In this document: one piece after another, positions 47,551-57,679 of the stretch
Layout of the letters: every line of letters begins with the position of its first letter
How positions within the stretch are numbered: position 1 is the stretch's first letter
DNA from: Schlegelella_A sp038318385
GTDB lineage: Bacteria > Pseudomonadota > Gammaproteobacteria > Burkholderiales > Burkholderiaceae_C
Direction: 5' to 3'
DNA: 64,000 nt
Assembly: GCA_038318385.1 (NCBI GenBank)
Contig: JBBQCD010000012.1
Location: forward strand, 1 to 64,000
Notes under the pieces: model-generated
The model's database searches: none
What the model was told of the DNA's origin: nothing
The model's input: only the letters and a program-made list of their open reading frames with translations
Made by a program: the position numbers and the translations under genes

Positions 47551-48920
47551 GCGCATCCGCGCCCGGCGCCAAGAAGGTCTACATCAAGACCTTCGGCTGC
47601 CAGATGAACGAGTACGACTCGGCCAAGATGGCCGATGTCCTGCAGGCCGCTCAGGGCTACGTGCCAACGCAGGACGTCGAAGAGGCCGATCTCATTCTTT
47701 TCAACACCTGCTCGGTGCGCGAGAAGGCGCAGGAGAAGGTCTTCAGCGACCTCGGCCGGGTCAAGCACCTGAAGGCGCGTGGCGCCCTGATCGGCGTAGG
47801 CGGCTGCGTGGCCAGCCAGGAAGGGGCGGCCATCATCGAGCGCGCGCCCTACGTCGACGTCGTCTTCGGGCCGCAGACGCTGCACCGCCTGCCCGACATG
47901 CTGGACCGGCGTCGCCTTGAATCGCGCGCCCAGGTCGATATCCGATTTCCCGAGATCGAGAAGTTCGACCACCTCCCGCCGGCGCGGGTCGAAGGTCCCA
48001 CCGCCTTCGTCTCGATCATGGAGGGATGCTCCAAGTACTGCAGCTATTGCGTCGTGCCCTACACGCGTGGCGAGGAGGTCTCGCGGCCGCTCGACGACGT
48101 GCTGGTCGAGGTGGCTGCCCTGGCCGATCAGGGCGTGCGCGAGGTCACGCTGCTCGGGCAGAACGTCAACGCCTATCGCGGACGCAGCGGCCCCGACGGC
48201 GCGATCGCCGACTTCGCCCTGCTGCTCGAATACGTCGGCGCGATTCCCGGCATTGCCCGGATCCGCTACACCACCAGCCATCCGAACGAGTTCACCCAGC
48301 GTCTGGTCGAGGCCTATGCGCGCGTGCCGCAGCTCGTCGGGCACCTGCACCTGCCGGTGCAGCACGGCAGCGACCGCATCCTGATGGCGATGAAGCGGGG
48401 CTACACGGCGATGGAGTACAAAAGCACGATCCGCAAGCTTCGAGCCGTCCGGCCGGGAATCTCCATCTCCAGCGACTTCATCGTCGGCTTCCCCGGCGAG
48501 ACCGAAGACGACTTCACCCGGACGATGCAGTTGATCGACGAGATCGGCTTCGACCACAGCTTCAGCTTCGTGTTCAGCCCGCGACCGGGCACACCGGCCG
48601 CAGCGCTCGCCGACGAGACGCCCGCCCCCGAGAAGCTGCGCCGTCTGCAGCACCTCCAGGCGGCCATCGAGGAGAGCGGCAACCGCATCGGGGCGTTGCG
48701 TGTCGGCAGCGTGCAGCGGATCCTCGTCGAGGGCCCATCACGCAAGGACGCTTCCGAGCTGATGGGGCGCACCGAATGCAACCGGGTCGTCAACTTCGCC
48801 GGCCCCGATCGGCTCGTCGGCCAGCTCGTCGATGTGTCCATCACCGAGATGCGTGGCCACTCGCTGCGCGGCGAGGTGTTGCGTGCCGGCGAAGTCGCGC
48901 TTGCCGCAACGACCTCCTAG
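47547..48920 (+). CDS. miaB: tRNA-2-methylthio-N6-dimethylallyladenosine synthase
   Basis: A 457-residue radical SAM methylthiotransferase modifying A37 of tRNAs that read U-starting codons. The N-terminal UPF0004 domain has TFGCQMNEYDS, NTCSVREKA and GGCVASQEG, giving the auxiliary cluster cysteines. The radical SAM motif is CSKYCSYC. A C-terminal TRAM domain includes GRTECNRVVNF. Translation starts at GTG 47547, overlapping the upstream stop. Confidence 0.96.
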   Translation: MSASAPGAKKVYIKTFGCQMNEYDSAKMADVLQAAQGYVPTQDVEEADLILFNTCSVREKAQEKVFSDLGRVKHLKARGALIGVGGCVASQEGAAIIERAPYVDVVFGPQTLHRLPDMLDRRRLESRAQVDIRFPEIEKFDHLPPARVEGPTAFVSIMEGCSKYCSYCVVPYTRGEEVSRPLDDVLVEVAALADQGVREVTLLGQNVNAYRGRSGPDGAIADFALLLEYVGAIPGIARIRYTTSHPNEFTQRLVEAYARVPQLVGHLHLPVQHGSDRILMAMKRGYTAMEYKSTIRKLRAVRPGISISSDFIVGFPGETEDDFTRTMQLIDEIGFDHSFSFVFSPRPGTPAAALADETPAPEKLRRLQHLQAAIEESGNRIGALRVGSVQRILVEGPSRKDASELMGRTECNRVVNFAGPDRLVGQLVDVSITEMRGHSLRGEVLRAGEVALAATTS

Positions 48921-48930
48921 GGGAAGCGTT

Positions 48931-49218
48931 TCAGGCGGCCTTTCGAAACGGCCGGAAGCCGACCCACCAGAGTCCGAGCGCGGCCGCGACCACCATGGCA
49001 GCGTAGGTCGTGAGCCGACCGTCATGGGCGAAGACAACGAGCCCGCCCAGCATGGCGAGTGCTGCGCAGCCGCTGCTCGCCGCCCACAGCCGCAGCCAGC
49101 TCACGCGCTTCAGCCCGGTCCGCCAGACCAGCTTGGCGAGCGCCGAGGCGATCAACCCGAGACCCGCCGCGGGCGCGACGAGGTTCAGGAGGTGCCAGAG
49201 GGCCGAGAGCGGGTCCAG
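48931..49218 (-). CDS. small membrane protein with an apparent CTG start
   Basis: A 95-residue protein with three hydrophobic stretches; the N-terminal part reads DPLSALWHLLNLVAPAAGLG, the C-terminal half ALAMLGGLVVFAHDG and AALGLWWVGFRPF. A TTG at 49155 would give 74 residues but cuts through the first membrane helix. The open frame upstream has no ATG, GTG or TTG. CTG at 49218 directly precedes DPLSALWHLLN and has GAAAGG five bases upstream, so CTG is the most credible start. It is convergent with miaB and divergent from hemA. Function unknown. Confidence 0.6.
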   Translation of the reverse strand: MDPLSALWHLLNLVAPAAGLGLIASALAKLVWRTGLKRVSWLRLWAASSGCAALAMLGGLVVFAHDGRLTTYAAMVVAAALGLWWVGFRPFRKAA

Positions 49219-49324
49219 AAGGGCCTTTCGGGGTCGAACAGGCCTCGCGAAGGGCCGATGACGCGCTTGACGGGCGTCAATCCGACCCGCCCGCGCTGGC
49301 AGACGCCGATTTTATAATCGCCCC

Positions 49325-50611
<1,287 letters not shown>

Positions 50612-50684
50612 CGGCGCGTTCGCGCCGCTCTTTCCGCCGGCGCGCCGCATGCGCGCGCCACCGCTCGATCCCACCCAGGCCGTC

Positions 50685-51782
50685 ATGAAGATTTCCCTTC
50701 GCCAGCAGTTCGAACGCCTCGCGATGCGCCTGAGCGAACTCGACGCCACTCTCGCCGACGGGCGCATGGCCGCGGACATGAATCGCTTTCGCGAACTGAC
50801 GCGCGAACATGCGGAAGTCTCGGGGCTGGTCGAGCGCTTCCGCCGGTTCGAGCAACGCGAGCGCGATCTCGCGTCGGCCGAGGAGATGCTGGCCGCTCAC
50901 GGCGTCGAGGCCGACATGGCCGAGATGGCACGTGACGAGGTCGCCGCGGCACAAGCCGACATCGAGCGCCTGCGCGGCGAGCTGCGCGCCGCGCTGCTGC
51001 CCCGAGACCCGGACGACGATCGCAATGCCTTCCTCGAGGTCCGCGCCGGCACCGGCGGCGACGAGTCCGCGCTCTTTGCCGGCGACCTGACCCGCATGTA
51101 CCTGCGCCACTGCGAACGCAAGGGGTGGAGCACCGAGGTCCTGTCGGAAAGCCCGAGCGAGCTCGGCGGCTACAAGGAGATCGTGCTGCGGGTCAGCGGC
51201 GCGGGCGTCTATGCCGGCCTGAAGTTCGAATCCGGCGGGCATCGGGTCCAGCGGGTCCCTGCCACCGAGACGCAGGGGCGCATCCACACCAGTGCCTGCA
51301 CCGTGGCCGTGCTGCCGGAACCCGACGCCGCCGCCGAGGTGAAGCTGAACCCGGCCGACCTTCGCATCGACACGTTTCGCGCGAGCGGCGCGGGCGGCCA
51401 GCACGTCAACAAGACCGACAGCGCCATTCGCATCACCCACCTTCCCACCGGCATCGTCGCCGAGTGCCAGGACGATCGCTCCCAGCACCGCAACAAGGCC
51501 AAGGCGATGTCGGTTTTGGTGGCGCGGATCGCGGAACAGGAGCGCGCCGAGCGCGCCGCGAAGGAAGCGGCGACGCGCAAGGGCCTGATCGGCAGCGGGG
51601 ATCGCAGCGACCGGATCCGCACCTACAACTATCCGCAAGGGCGCCTGACCGACCACCGCATCAACCTGACGCTCTATCGGCTGCAGGCGATCCTGGACGG
51701 AGATCTCGACGAGGTCACGGCCGCGCTGCAGGCGGCCCGCGCCGCTCAGCAGCTCGCCGCCCTGGAGAGCGGCGAAGCATGA
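50685..51782 (+). CDS. prfA: peptide chain release factor 1
   Basis: A 365-residue factor terminating at UAA and UAG. The codon-recognition PxT appears as PAT in QRVPATETQGRIHTSA, preceded by RAGTGGDESALFAGDL. The catalytic GGQ is in GAGGQHVNKTDSAIR, and the next gene, prmC, methylates that glutamine. An in-frame ATG 12 codons upstream lacks homology, so MKISLRQQ (50685) is chosen. Confidence 0.95.
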   Translation: MKISLRQQFERLAMRLSELDATLADGRMAADMNRFRELTREHAEVSGLVERFRRFEQRERDLASAEEMLAAHGVEADMAEMARDEVAAAQADIERLRGELRAALLPRDPDDDRNAFLEVRAGTGGDESALFAGDLTRMYLRHCERKGWSTEVLSESPSELGGYKEIVLRVSGAGVYAGLKFESGGHRVQRVPATETQGRIHTSACTVAVLPEPDAAAEVKLNPADLRIDTFRASGAGGQHVNKTDSAIRITHLPTGIVAECQDDRSQHRNKAKAMSVLVARIAEQERAERAAKEAATRKGLIGSGDRSDRIRTYNYPQGRLTDHRINLTLYRLQAILDGDLDEVTAALQAARAAQQLAALESGEA

Positions 51783-52612
51783 ACCCGGGCACCGTCGGCG
51801 CGGCCCTCGCCGCCGTGCGTGCTCTCGGCGTGGATCGTCTCGACGCGCAGTTGCTGATGGCCTTCGTGCTGGCGAAGCCGCGGACCTGGGTGCTCGCTCA
51901 TGGCGACGCGGCGCTGGACATCGGGCACTCGCAGAGGTGGTGCGCGTTGAGCGAAAGCCGGGCGGCCGGCGTTCCGCTCGCCTACCTCACCGGCACCAAG
52001 GAGTTCCGGGGCCTGATGCTCGGCGTCGACGGCAACGTCCTCATTCCCCGACCGGAGACGGAAGTGCTCGTGGAACGCGCCCTGGCGCTCCTTCCATCCC
52101 TCGACGGCGATTCTTCCGCGCCTCGTTGCGTCGACCTCGGCACCGGGAGCGGTGCGATCGCCCTGGCGGTCAAGTCCGCGCACCCGGCCTGCCGCATGCA
52201 CGCGTCGGACAGCAGCGAGGCAGCGCTGGCGGTGGCGCGGCGAAATGCCGCAAGGCTGGGGGTGGACATCGACTTCCGCGCGGGCTCCTGGTGGACTCCC
52301 TGGCAAGGGGAGCGCTTCGACCTCGTCCTGGCGAATCCACCCTACATCGCCACAGGCGACCCCCACCTCGCCGCACTGACGCACGAACCGGCGCAGGCGC
52401 TCGTGGGAGGCATCGACGGGCTCGTTGCCCTGCGAGCCATCGTCGCGGAGGCGCGCGATCATCTCGCCACCGGTGGCTGGCTCTGGCTGGAACACGGCTA
52501 CGACCAGGCCGAAGCGGTGCGCGCCATGCTTCGTGCCGGCGCACTGGGCAGTGTCGAGACCCTCACGGACCTCTCCGGCATTCCGCGTTGCAGTGGCGGA
52601 CGACTGCTGTAA
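51779..52612 (+). CDS. prmC: release factor glutamine methyltransferase
   Basis: A 277-residue SAM enzyme methylating the GGQ glutamine of release factors. An N-terminal helical domain precedes FRGLMLGVDGNVLIPRPETE. Motif I is VDLGTGSGAIALA and the substrate-binding NPPY is at 186-189. It overlaps prfA by ATGA. Confidence 0.95.
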   Translation: MNPGTVGAALAAVRALGVDRLDAQLLMAFVLAKPRTWVLAHGDAALDIGHSQRWCALSESRAAGVPLAYLTGTKEFRGLMLGVDGNVLIPRPETEVLVERALALLPSLDGDSSAPRCVDLGTGSGAIALAVKSAHPACRMHASDSSEAALAVARRNAARLGVDIDFRAGSWWTPWQGERFDLVLANPPYIATGDPHLAALTHEPAQALVGGIDGLVALRAIVAEARDHLATGGWLWLEHGYDQAEAVRAMLRAGALGSVETLTDLSGIPRCSGGRLL

Positions 52613-52808
52613 GCGAAGGTAGGGCGCCCGAGGCGTCGTCCGGGACGCCTCGGGAGCCGGCCGACGCGTGCGAAAAATCGCGCTGCCCCCCGCAAGCGCG
52701 GGATGGGTCGCTCGCGGACGACACCCGTCGCCCGGATGCGGCGTAGCATGACACCCCGGTGGCGGCATCCGTCACCCGGCAGCCGTCCCACGCAAGGAGG
52801 TCGTCGCC

Positions 52809-53408
52809 ATGCAGAGTCTGAACCGTATCCTGGCCGCCTGCGCCTTCGCCGGTTTCGTCGCCGGCGTCCACGCATCCGATGGCAACGGCCTGACCGTCAG
52901 TCCTGACGACCTGTACTGGCCACGGTGGCAGACGCGCGTGTCGGTGCTCCCCGCCCCGCGCGCCACTCCCGGCGCCGCCGTCAATCCAGCCCTCGCCAGC
53001 CTCGGGGTGATGAGTGACTACTACATGACCGGCTCGCTCCTCGGTCCGCGTCGTGCCGGCGGCTTCCGGGCCACCAGTGGCGTCGTCATCGGCCCGCGTG
53101 CCCAGGCTTTGACGCTCGGCAGCCCGGGCTCCGGCGCCGAGCGTCGCGTCTTCGGACCGTCGCCCGCCATCCTGCCCGGAGACGCCGCCGCCGATAACTC
53201 GACCCTGCCCTATCTCGGCGTCGGCTACACCGGCCTCTCGACACGCGGAGGCTGGAGCTTCAGTGCCGATCTCGGGATGATGTCGCTGGCGCCCTCCGGC
53301 GTGGTCAAGCTCGGCCGCGTCTTCAACGGCAGCCAGTCCCTCGACGACACGCTGCGCGACATGCGCTGGTCACCGGTGCTGCAGCTGGGCGTCTCGTACT
53401 CGTTCTGA
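52809..53408 (+). CDS. exported protein with outer-membrane-like C terminus, unknown
   Basis: A 199-residue protein with a Sec signal peptide (cleavage likely at VHA-S, near residue 22). The mature part is rich in Gly, Ser, Leu and aromatic residues in alternating strands (PYLGVGYTG, GGWSFSADLGMM, PVLQLGVSYSF). It ends in a C-terminal phenylalanine as outer-membrane barrel proteins do. A textbook AAGGAGG sits eight bases upstream of the ATG, stronger than almost any other in the window. I know of no named family or function. It is monocistronic between prmC and grxD. Confidence 0.7.
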   Translation: MQSLNRILAACAFAGFVAGVHASDGNGLTVSPDDLYWPRWQTRVSVLPAPRATPGAAVNPALASLGVMSDYYMTGSLLGPRRAGGFRATSGVVIGPRAQALTLGSPGSGAERRVFGPSPAILPGDAAADNSTLPYLGVGYTGLSTRGGWSFSADLGMMSLAPSGVVKLGRVFNGSQSLDDTLRDMRWSPVLQLGVSYSF

Positions 53409-53503
53409 CGCACGGCGCCTCCCCTGCAACAAGACCCGCCGGCCAGGTGAAAGCCGGGTTTGCCGTATAACCTTGGCTATCCGCTTTTCCCTCGGAAAAC
53501 CCC

Positions 53504-53821
53504 ATGAACGACGTCCAAAAGCGCATCGACGACCTGGTCAAGCAGAACCGGGTCGTGCTCTTCATGAAGGGCAATGCGCAGTTCCCGATGTGCGGCTTTT
53601 CCGGCCGTGCCATCCAGATCCTCAAGGCCTGCGCCGTCGACGACCTGAAGACGGTCAATGTCCTCGAAGACGAGGGCATTCGCCAGGGCATCAAGTCCTA
53701 TTCGAACTGGCCGACGATTCCGCAGCTCTACGTGAACGGCGAGTTCGTCGGCGGCTCGGACATCATGACCGAGATGTACCAGGCCGGCGAACTGCAGCAG
53801 ACGCTCGGCACGCACGCCTGA
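53504..53821 (+). CDS. grxD: monothiol glutaredoxin, Grx4 family
   Basis: A 105-residue protein with the single-cysteine active site CGFS at residues 30-33. FMKGNAQFPMCGFS, WPTIPQLYVNGEFVGGSDI and the C-terminal TEMYQAGELQ are typical. Such proteins bind and deliver [2Fe-2S] clusters with glutathione and BolA partners. It is followed after 54 bases by ubiX. Confidence 0.95.
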   Translation: MNDVQKRIDDLVKQNRVVLFMKGNAQFPMCGFSGRAIQILKACAVDDLKTVNVLEDEGIRQGIKSYSNWPTIPQLYVNGEFVGGSDIMTEMYQAGELQQTLGTHA

Positions 53822-53875
53822 GCCGCGACGCCACCTCGGCGCAGCCACCGTCGCTCGGCCCTTGACGACAGTCCG

Positions 53876-54481
53876 ATGAGCGCGGCGCCCGAGCGGGTCG
53901 TCGTCGGCGTCACCGGGGCGACGGGCGCGATCTACGCCGTCAGGCTGATGCAGCGCCTGCGCGCCTGCGGCCGCGAGATCCACCTGGTCGCCAGCCCCGC
54001 CGGAATCGTCAATGTCCACCACGAGCTCGGCCTCGATCGCCAGGGGCTTGAAGGCCTGGCAGACGTGGCCTACAACCCGGCCGATGTCGGCGCCTCCATC
54101 GCCAGCGGCTCCTTCGCCACCGCGGCGATGGTCGTGGCGCCCTGCTCGATGAAGACGCTCGCGGCGGTCGCGCACGGCTACGCCGACAACCTCCTGGCGC
54201 GCGCTGCCGACGTGACCCTGAAGGAGCGTCGACGCCTGGTGTTGATGGTGCGAGAGACGCCTTTCAACCTCGCACACTTGCGCAACATGATCGCCGTCAC
54301 CGAGATGGGCGGCATCGTCTTTCCGCCGTTGCCTGCCTTCTACCATCGTCCCCGAAGCATCGACGAGCTGGTCGACGACAGCGTGGAGAGGGTGCTCGGG
54401 CTCCTCGGTGTGCCGATGGCGCAACCCAAGGCCTGGACCGGTCTCCACCCGCCCGGCCGCGCCTCGGACAGCGGAGGCTGA
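53876..54481 (+). CDS. ubiX: flavin prenyltransferase UbiX
   Basis: A 201-residue enzyme making prenylated FMN, the cofactor of the UbiD decarboxylase in ubiquinone synthesis. The flavin-binding start VVGVTGATGAIYAVRLMQRL, the central APCSMKTLAAVAHGYADNLLARAADV and RRRLVLMVRETPFNLAHLRNM match the family. ubiD is not in the window. Confidence 0.94.
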   Translation: MSAAPERVVVGVTGATGAIYAVRLMQRLRACGREIHLVASPAGIVNVHHELGLDRQGLEGLADVAYNPADVGASIASGSFATAAMVVAPCSMKTLAAVAHGYADNLLARAADVTLKERRRLVLMVRETPFNLAHLRNMIAVTEMGGIVFPPLPAFYHRPRSIDELVDDSVERVLGLLGVPMAQPKAWTGLHPPGRASDSGG

Positions 54482-54530
54482 CGCGGATCGCGGCCACGGC
54501 GGCTTCGGATTACCGCTCCGCGCCCACCCT

Positions 54531-55175
54531 TCAACCGGACGCCGGCTCCCACGCCCGACGCGCCCCGAAGACCGCGTTCGGATATTCCGGTCGGCCCCGG
54601 CTGCCGTTGTAGCGGCCCAGCGCCAGGTACATGTCGCCGCGCTCGCGGTCGAGGTAGTGGCGCAGGATCACACAGCCGAAGCGCAGGTTGGTCTGCATGT
54701 GGAACAGCCGCCCGACATCGCCGTCGCCGATCAACCGAGCCCAGAACGGCATCACCTGGGTGTAGCCGCGCGCGCCGGCGACGCTGATCGCGTACTTCCG
54801 GAAGCCGCTCTCGACCTGAACCAGACCCAGAATCAACGCCGGCTCGAGACCCGCCCGCGTGCTTTCGTACCACAGCGTCTCGAGGAATTCGACCCGTGTC
54901 ACATGCTCGGCCGTGCGCTTCTTCAGGCGCTCGCTCATGTCACCGAGCCAGCGCAGGTGCGCCAGGCGCTCCTCGATGGCGCTGAACGAAGGCCGCGGCG
55001 GCGCGCGGTTGGCGATCGCCGCCGAAAGGACCGAACGCACCGCATCGGCCAGCGGCTCCTCGACCTGTGCCCCGGCCCAGGCGAAGCGCGGTGCGCAGAG
55101 CGAAAGCGGCGCGAGCGTGGCTGCGGCGAGCCAGCGGCGTCGAACTCTCCCACTGTGGGAGAGGCCCCCATTCAT
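54531..55175 (-). CDS. lytic transglycosylase (SLT domain) with export signal
   Basis: A 214-residue exported murein hydrolase. The signal peptide begins RVRRRWLAAATLAPL, a twin-arginine-like start, and is cleaved near FAWA-G (residue 34). The SLT fold shows catalytic E122 in GLVQVESGFRKYAIS, followed by GYTQVMPFW and NLRFGCVILRHYLDRE. The ATG at 55175 overlaps the proS stop by ATGA, so it is the downstream partner of proS. Confidence 0.9.
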   Translation of the reverse strand: MNGGLSHSGRVRRRWLAAATLAPLSLCAPRFAWAGAQVEEPLADAVRSVLSAAIANRAPPRPSFSAIEERLAHLRWLGDMSERLKKRTAEHVTRVEFLETLWYESTRAGLEPALILGLVQVESGFRKYAISVAGARGYTQVMPFWARLIGDGDVGRLFHMQTNLRFGCVILRHYLDRERGDMYLALGRYNGSRGRPEYPNAVFGARRAWEPASG

Positions 55176-56917
55176 GAGGCGAGTCGACCCTTCAACCAGG
55201 CGGCGGCGCCGCGGAGCGGCAGCACCGACGCTTCGGCGTCGCGTCGACCGCGGTACTCGAGCTGACCCTCCTTGAGGCCGCGATCCGACAGCACGACACG
55301 ATGCGGTACGCCGATCAGTTCCCAGTCCGCGAACATCGCGCCGGGCCGCTCGCCGCGATCGTCGAGCATGACGTCGACGCCGAGCGCGTCGAGTTCGTCG
55401 TGCAGGGCATCGGCCGCCGCGCGAACCTCGGCCGAGCGGTCGTAACCGATCGGACACAGGACCACGCTGAACGGTGCGATAGCGGTCGGCCAGATCATGC
55501 CGCGGTCATCGTGGTTCTGCTCGATCGCAGCGCCGAGGATGCGGGTGATGCCGATGCCGTAGCAACCCATCTGCAGGAGCTGCGGCTTGCCGGTTTCGTC
55601 GAGATAGGTCGCGTCCATCGACTGGCTGTACTTCGTGCCGAGGAAGAACACGTGACCGACTTCGATCCCGCGCTGGACGGCCAGCGTGCCCTGCCCGTCG
55701 GGTGACGGATCGCCGGCGACGACATTGCGGATGTCGGCCACGAGGTCCGGCTCGGGCAGGTCGCGCCCCCAGTTGACGCCGGTCAGGTGGAAGTCGGCTT
55801 CGTTCGCGCCGCAGACGAAATCGGCCATTGCGGCGACGCTGCGGTCGGCGACGATCGTGAAATGGCGCTCGGGAACGATCGGCCCGAGGTAGCCCGGCTT
55901 GCAGGCGAAGGTGCGCTCGATCTCGGCTCCGGTTGCGAAGCGGAAGCCGGCGTCGAGGCCCGCAACCTTGCCGGCCTTGATCTCGTTGAGCGCATGGTCT
56001 CCGCGCACCAGCAACATCCACACCGTGGCCGCACCGGGGGTGCCGTCGGTTCCGGGCGCGTCGGTCGCGAGCACCAGGGACTTCACCGTCCGCTCGAGCG
56101 GAATTCCGAGCAGAGCGGCGACCTGCTCGCAAGTCGCCCGGCCGGGCGTCGCTACCTTCTCGAGCGTCTCGCGCGGAGCGGGACGCGCCTGCGCAGGAGG
56201 CAGTGCCTCGGCCAGCTCGATGTTGGCGGCGTAGTCCGAACCGAGGCTGTAGACGATGGCGTCCTCCCCGGTGTCGGCAATCACCTGGAATTCGTGCGAG
56301 CGGTCGCCACCGATCGCGCCGGTGTCGGCGGCTACCGCGCGGAAGGTAAGGCCCATGCGCTCGAAGATCCTGACGTAGGCCGCGTACATGCGCTCGTAGC
56401 TGCGGCCAGCGGATTCAACGTCGCGATCGAACGAGTAAGCGTCCTTCATGGTGAACTCGCGCCCGCGCATCACGCCGAAGCGCGGCCGGCGCTCGTCACG
56501 GAACTTCGTCTGGATGTGATAGAAATTTCTCGGCAGGGCGCGATAGCTGCGCAATTCCTGGCGCGCGATGTCGGTGATGACCTCTTCGCTCGTCGGCTGG
56601 ACGATGAAGTCGCGATCGTGTCGATCCTTGACCCGCAGCAGTTCCGGCCCGTACTTCTGGAAGCGTCCCGACTCCTGCCAGAGTTCGGCCGGCTGCACGA
56701 CCGGCATCAGCAGTTCCACCGCGCCGGCACGATTCATCTCTTCGCGAACGATCGCCTCGACCTTCCGGATGACTCGAAGGCCCATCGGCATGTACGTGTA
56801 GATGCCGGCGGAAAGCCGCTTGATGAAGCCGGCTCGCAGCATGAGCTTGTGGCTCACGACTTCAGCGTCTGCCGGTGCTTCCTTGAGGGTGGAGATGAAG
56901 AACTGACTGGCTTTCAT
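55172..56917 (-). CDS. proS: prolyl-tRNA synthetase (with editing domain)
   Basis: A 581-residue class II synthetase of the long bacterial type. The start MKASQFFISTLKEAP, motif 2 around FRDERRPRFGVMRGREFTMKDAYSF, the inserted INS editing domain (about residues 225-400) and YGIGITRILGAAIEQNHDD (motif 3) are visible. The ATG at 56917 is chosen; an upstream extension is Pro-rich and non-homologous. It is divergent from rppH, 117 bases away. Confidence 0.96.
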   Translation of the reverse strand: MKASQFFISTLKEAPADAEVVSHKLMLRAGFIKRLSAGIYTYMPMGLRVIRKVEAIVREEMNRAGAVELLMPVVQPAELWQESGRFQKYGPELLRVKDRHDRDFIVQPTSEEVITDIARQELRSYRALPRNFYHIQTKFRDERRPRFGVMRGREFTMKDAYSFDRDVESAGRSYERMYAAYVRIFERMGLTFRAVAADTGAIGGDRSHEFQVIADTGEDAIVYSLGSDYAANIELAEALPPAQARPAPRETLEKVATPGRATCEQVAALLGIPLERTVKSLVLATDAPGTDGTPGAATVWMLLVRGDHALNEIKAGKVAGLDAGFRFATGAEIERTFACKPGYLGPIVPERHFTIVADRSVAAMADFVCGANEADFHLTGVNWGRDLPEPDLVADIRNVVAGDPSPDGQGTLAVQRGIEVGHVFFLGTKYSQSMDATYLDETGKPQLLQMGCYGIGITRILGAAIEQNHDDRGMIWPTAIAPFSVVLCPIGYDRSAEVRAAADALHDELDALGVDVMLDDRGERPGAMFADWELIGVPHRVVLSDRGLKEGQLEYRGRRDAEASVLPLRGAAAWLKGRLAS

Positions 56918-56978
56918 GGGCGGCCGGTAGCGGGTGTCCGCGACGGGTGGCGGCACGGCGTGCGGGAAACCCAAGGGT

Positions 56979-57006
56979 TTGACTCGCGCGAAGCCGGTGC
57001 AATAAT
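56979..57006 (+). promoter_or_regulatory. sigma70-type promoter for rppH
   Basis: TTGACT (56979-56984) and AATAAT (57001-57006) are 16 bases apart and end 28 bases before the rppH ATG. Each matches its consensus at five of six positions. Confidence 0.6.
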
Positions 57007-57034
57007 AGATTCAACGAGAGAATTGGGGTTGATT

Positions 57035-57661
57035 ATGCTCGACCGTGAAGGGTTCAGACCCAACGTCGGCATCATCCTGCTCAACCATAGGAACCAGGTT
57101 TTCTGGGGCAAGCGGATTCGCACCCATTCCTGGCAGTTCCCGCAAGGGGGCATCAACTACGGCGAGACGCCCGAGCAGGCGATGTACCGCGAGTTGCATG
57201 AAGAGGTGGGGCTGCTGCCTGACCACGTGCGCATCGTCGCGCGCACCCGGGACTGGCTGCGCTACGAGGTTCCGACCCATTTCATCCGCCGCGATGCCCG
57301 CGGCCACTACCGCGGGCAGAAGCAGATCTGGTTCCTGTTGCAGCTGATCGGTCGCGACAGCGACATGAACCTGCGCGCCACCGACCACCCCGAGTTCGAT
57401 GCGTGGCGCTGGAACGAGTACTGGATCCCGCTCGATGTCGTGATCGAGTTCAAGCGCGCTGTCTACCAGCTCGCCCTGACGGAGCTGGCGCGCTTCCTGC
57501 CGCGCAACAGCCCTCACAACCGCTATCTGCGTTCAGGCATGCGCCCGCATCATCGCGAAGACATGGTGGAGCGTGAGGATCTTCTGCCTTCGGGGAGCGA
57601 TCCCGATCCCGCGGAGCCACCGCCCTTGCCGCTCATCAAACCGGCCGAACCCCGCCTCTGA
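57035..57661 (+). CDS. rppH: RNA pyrophosphohydrolase
   Basis: A 208-residue Nudix enzyme removing pyrophosphate from mRNA 5' ends, which triggers decay. The start LDREGFRPNVGIILLN and the Nudix box GGINYGETPEQAMYRELHEEVGL are family signatures. A Pro-rich tail of about 40 residues follows the catalytic domain. The ATG at 57035 is the first in frame after the promoter. Confidence 0.95.
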   Translation: MLDREGFRPNVGIILLNHRNQVFWGKRIRTHSWQFPQGGINYGETPEQAMYRELHEEVGLLPDHVRIVARTRDWLRYEVPTHFIRRDARGHYRGQKQIWFLLQLIGRDSDMNLRATDHPEFDAWRWNEYWIPLDVVIEFKRAVYQLALTELARFLPRNSPHNRYLRSGMRPHHREDMVEREDLLPSGSDPDPAEPPPLPLIKPAEPRL

Positions 57662-57679
57662 AGGTGCAACGCCGGGACC

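Noticed and set aside
53409..53503. A terminator between the exported protein gene and grxD
   Set aside because: Only a short imperfect ACCCG/CGGGT pairing with a long loop and a TTT is visible; too weak to call.
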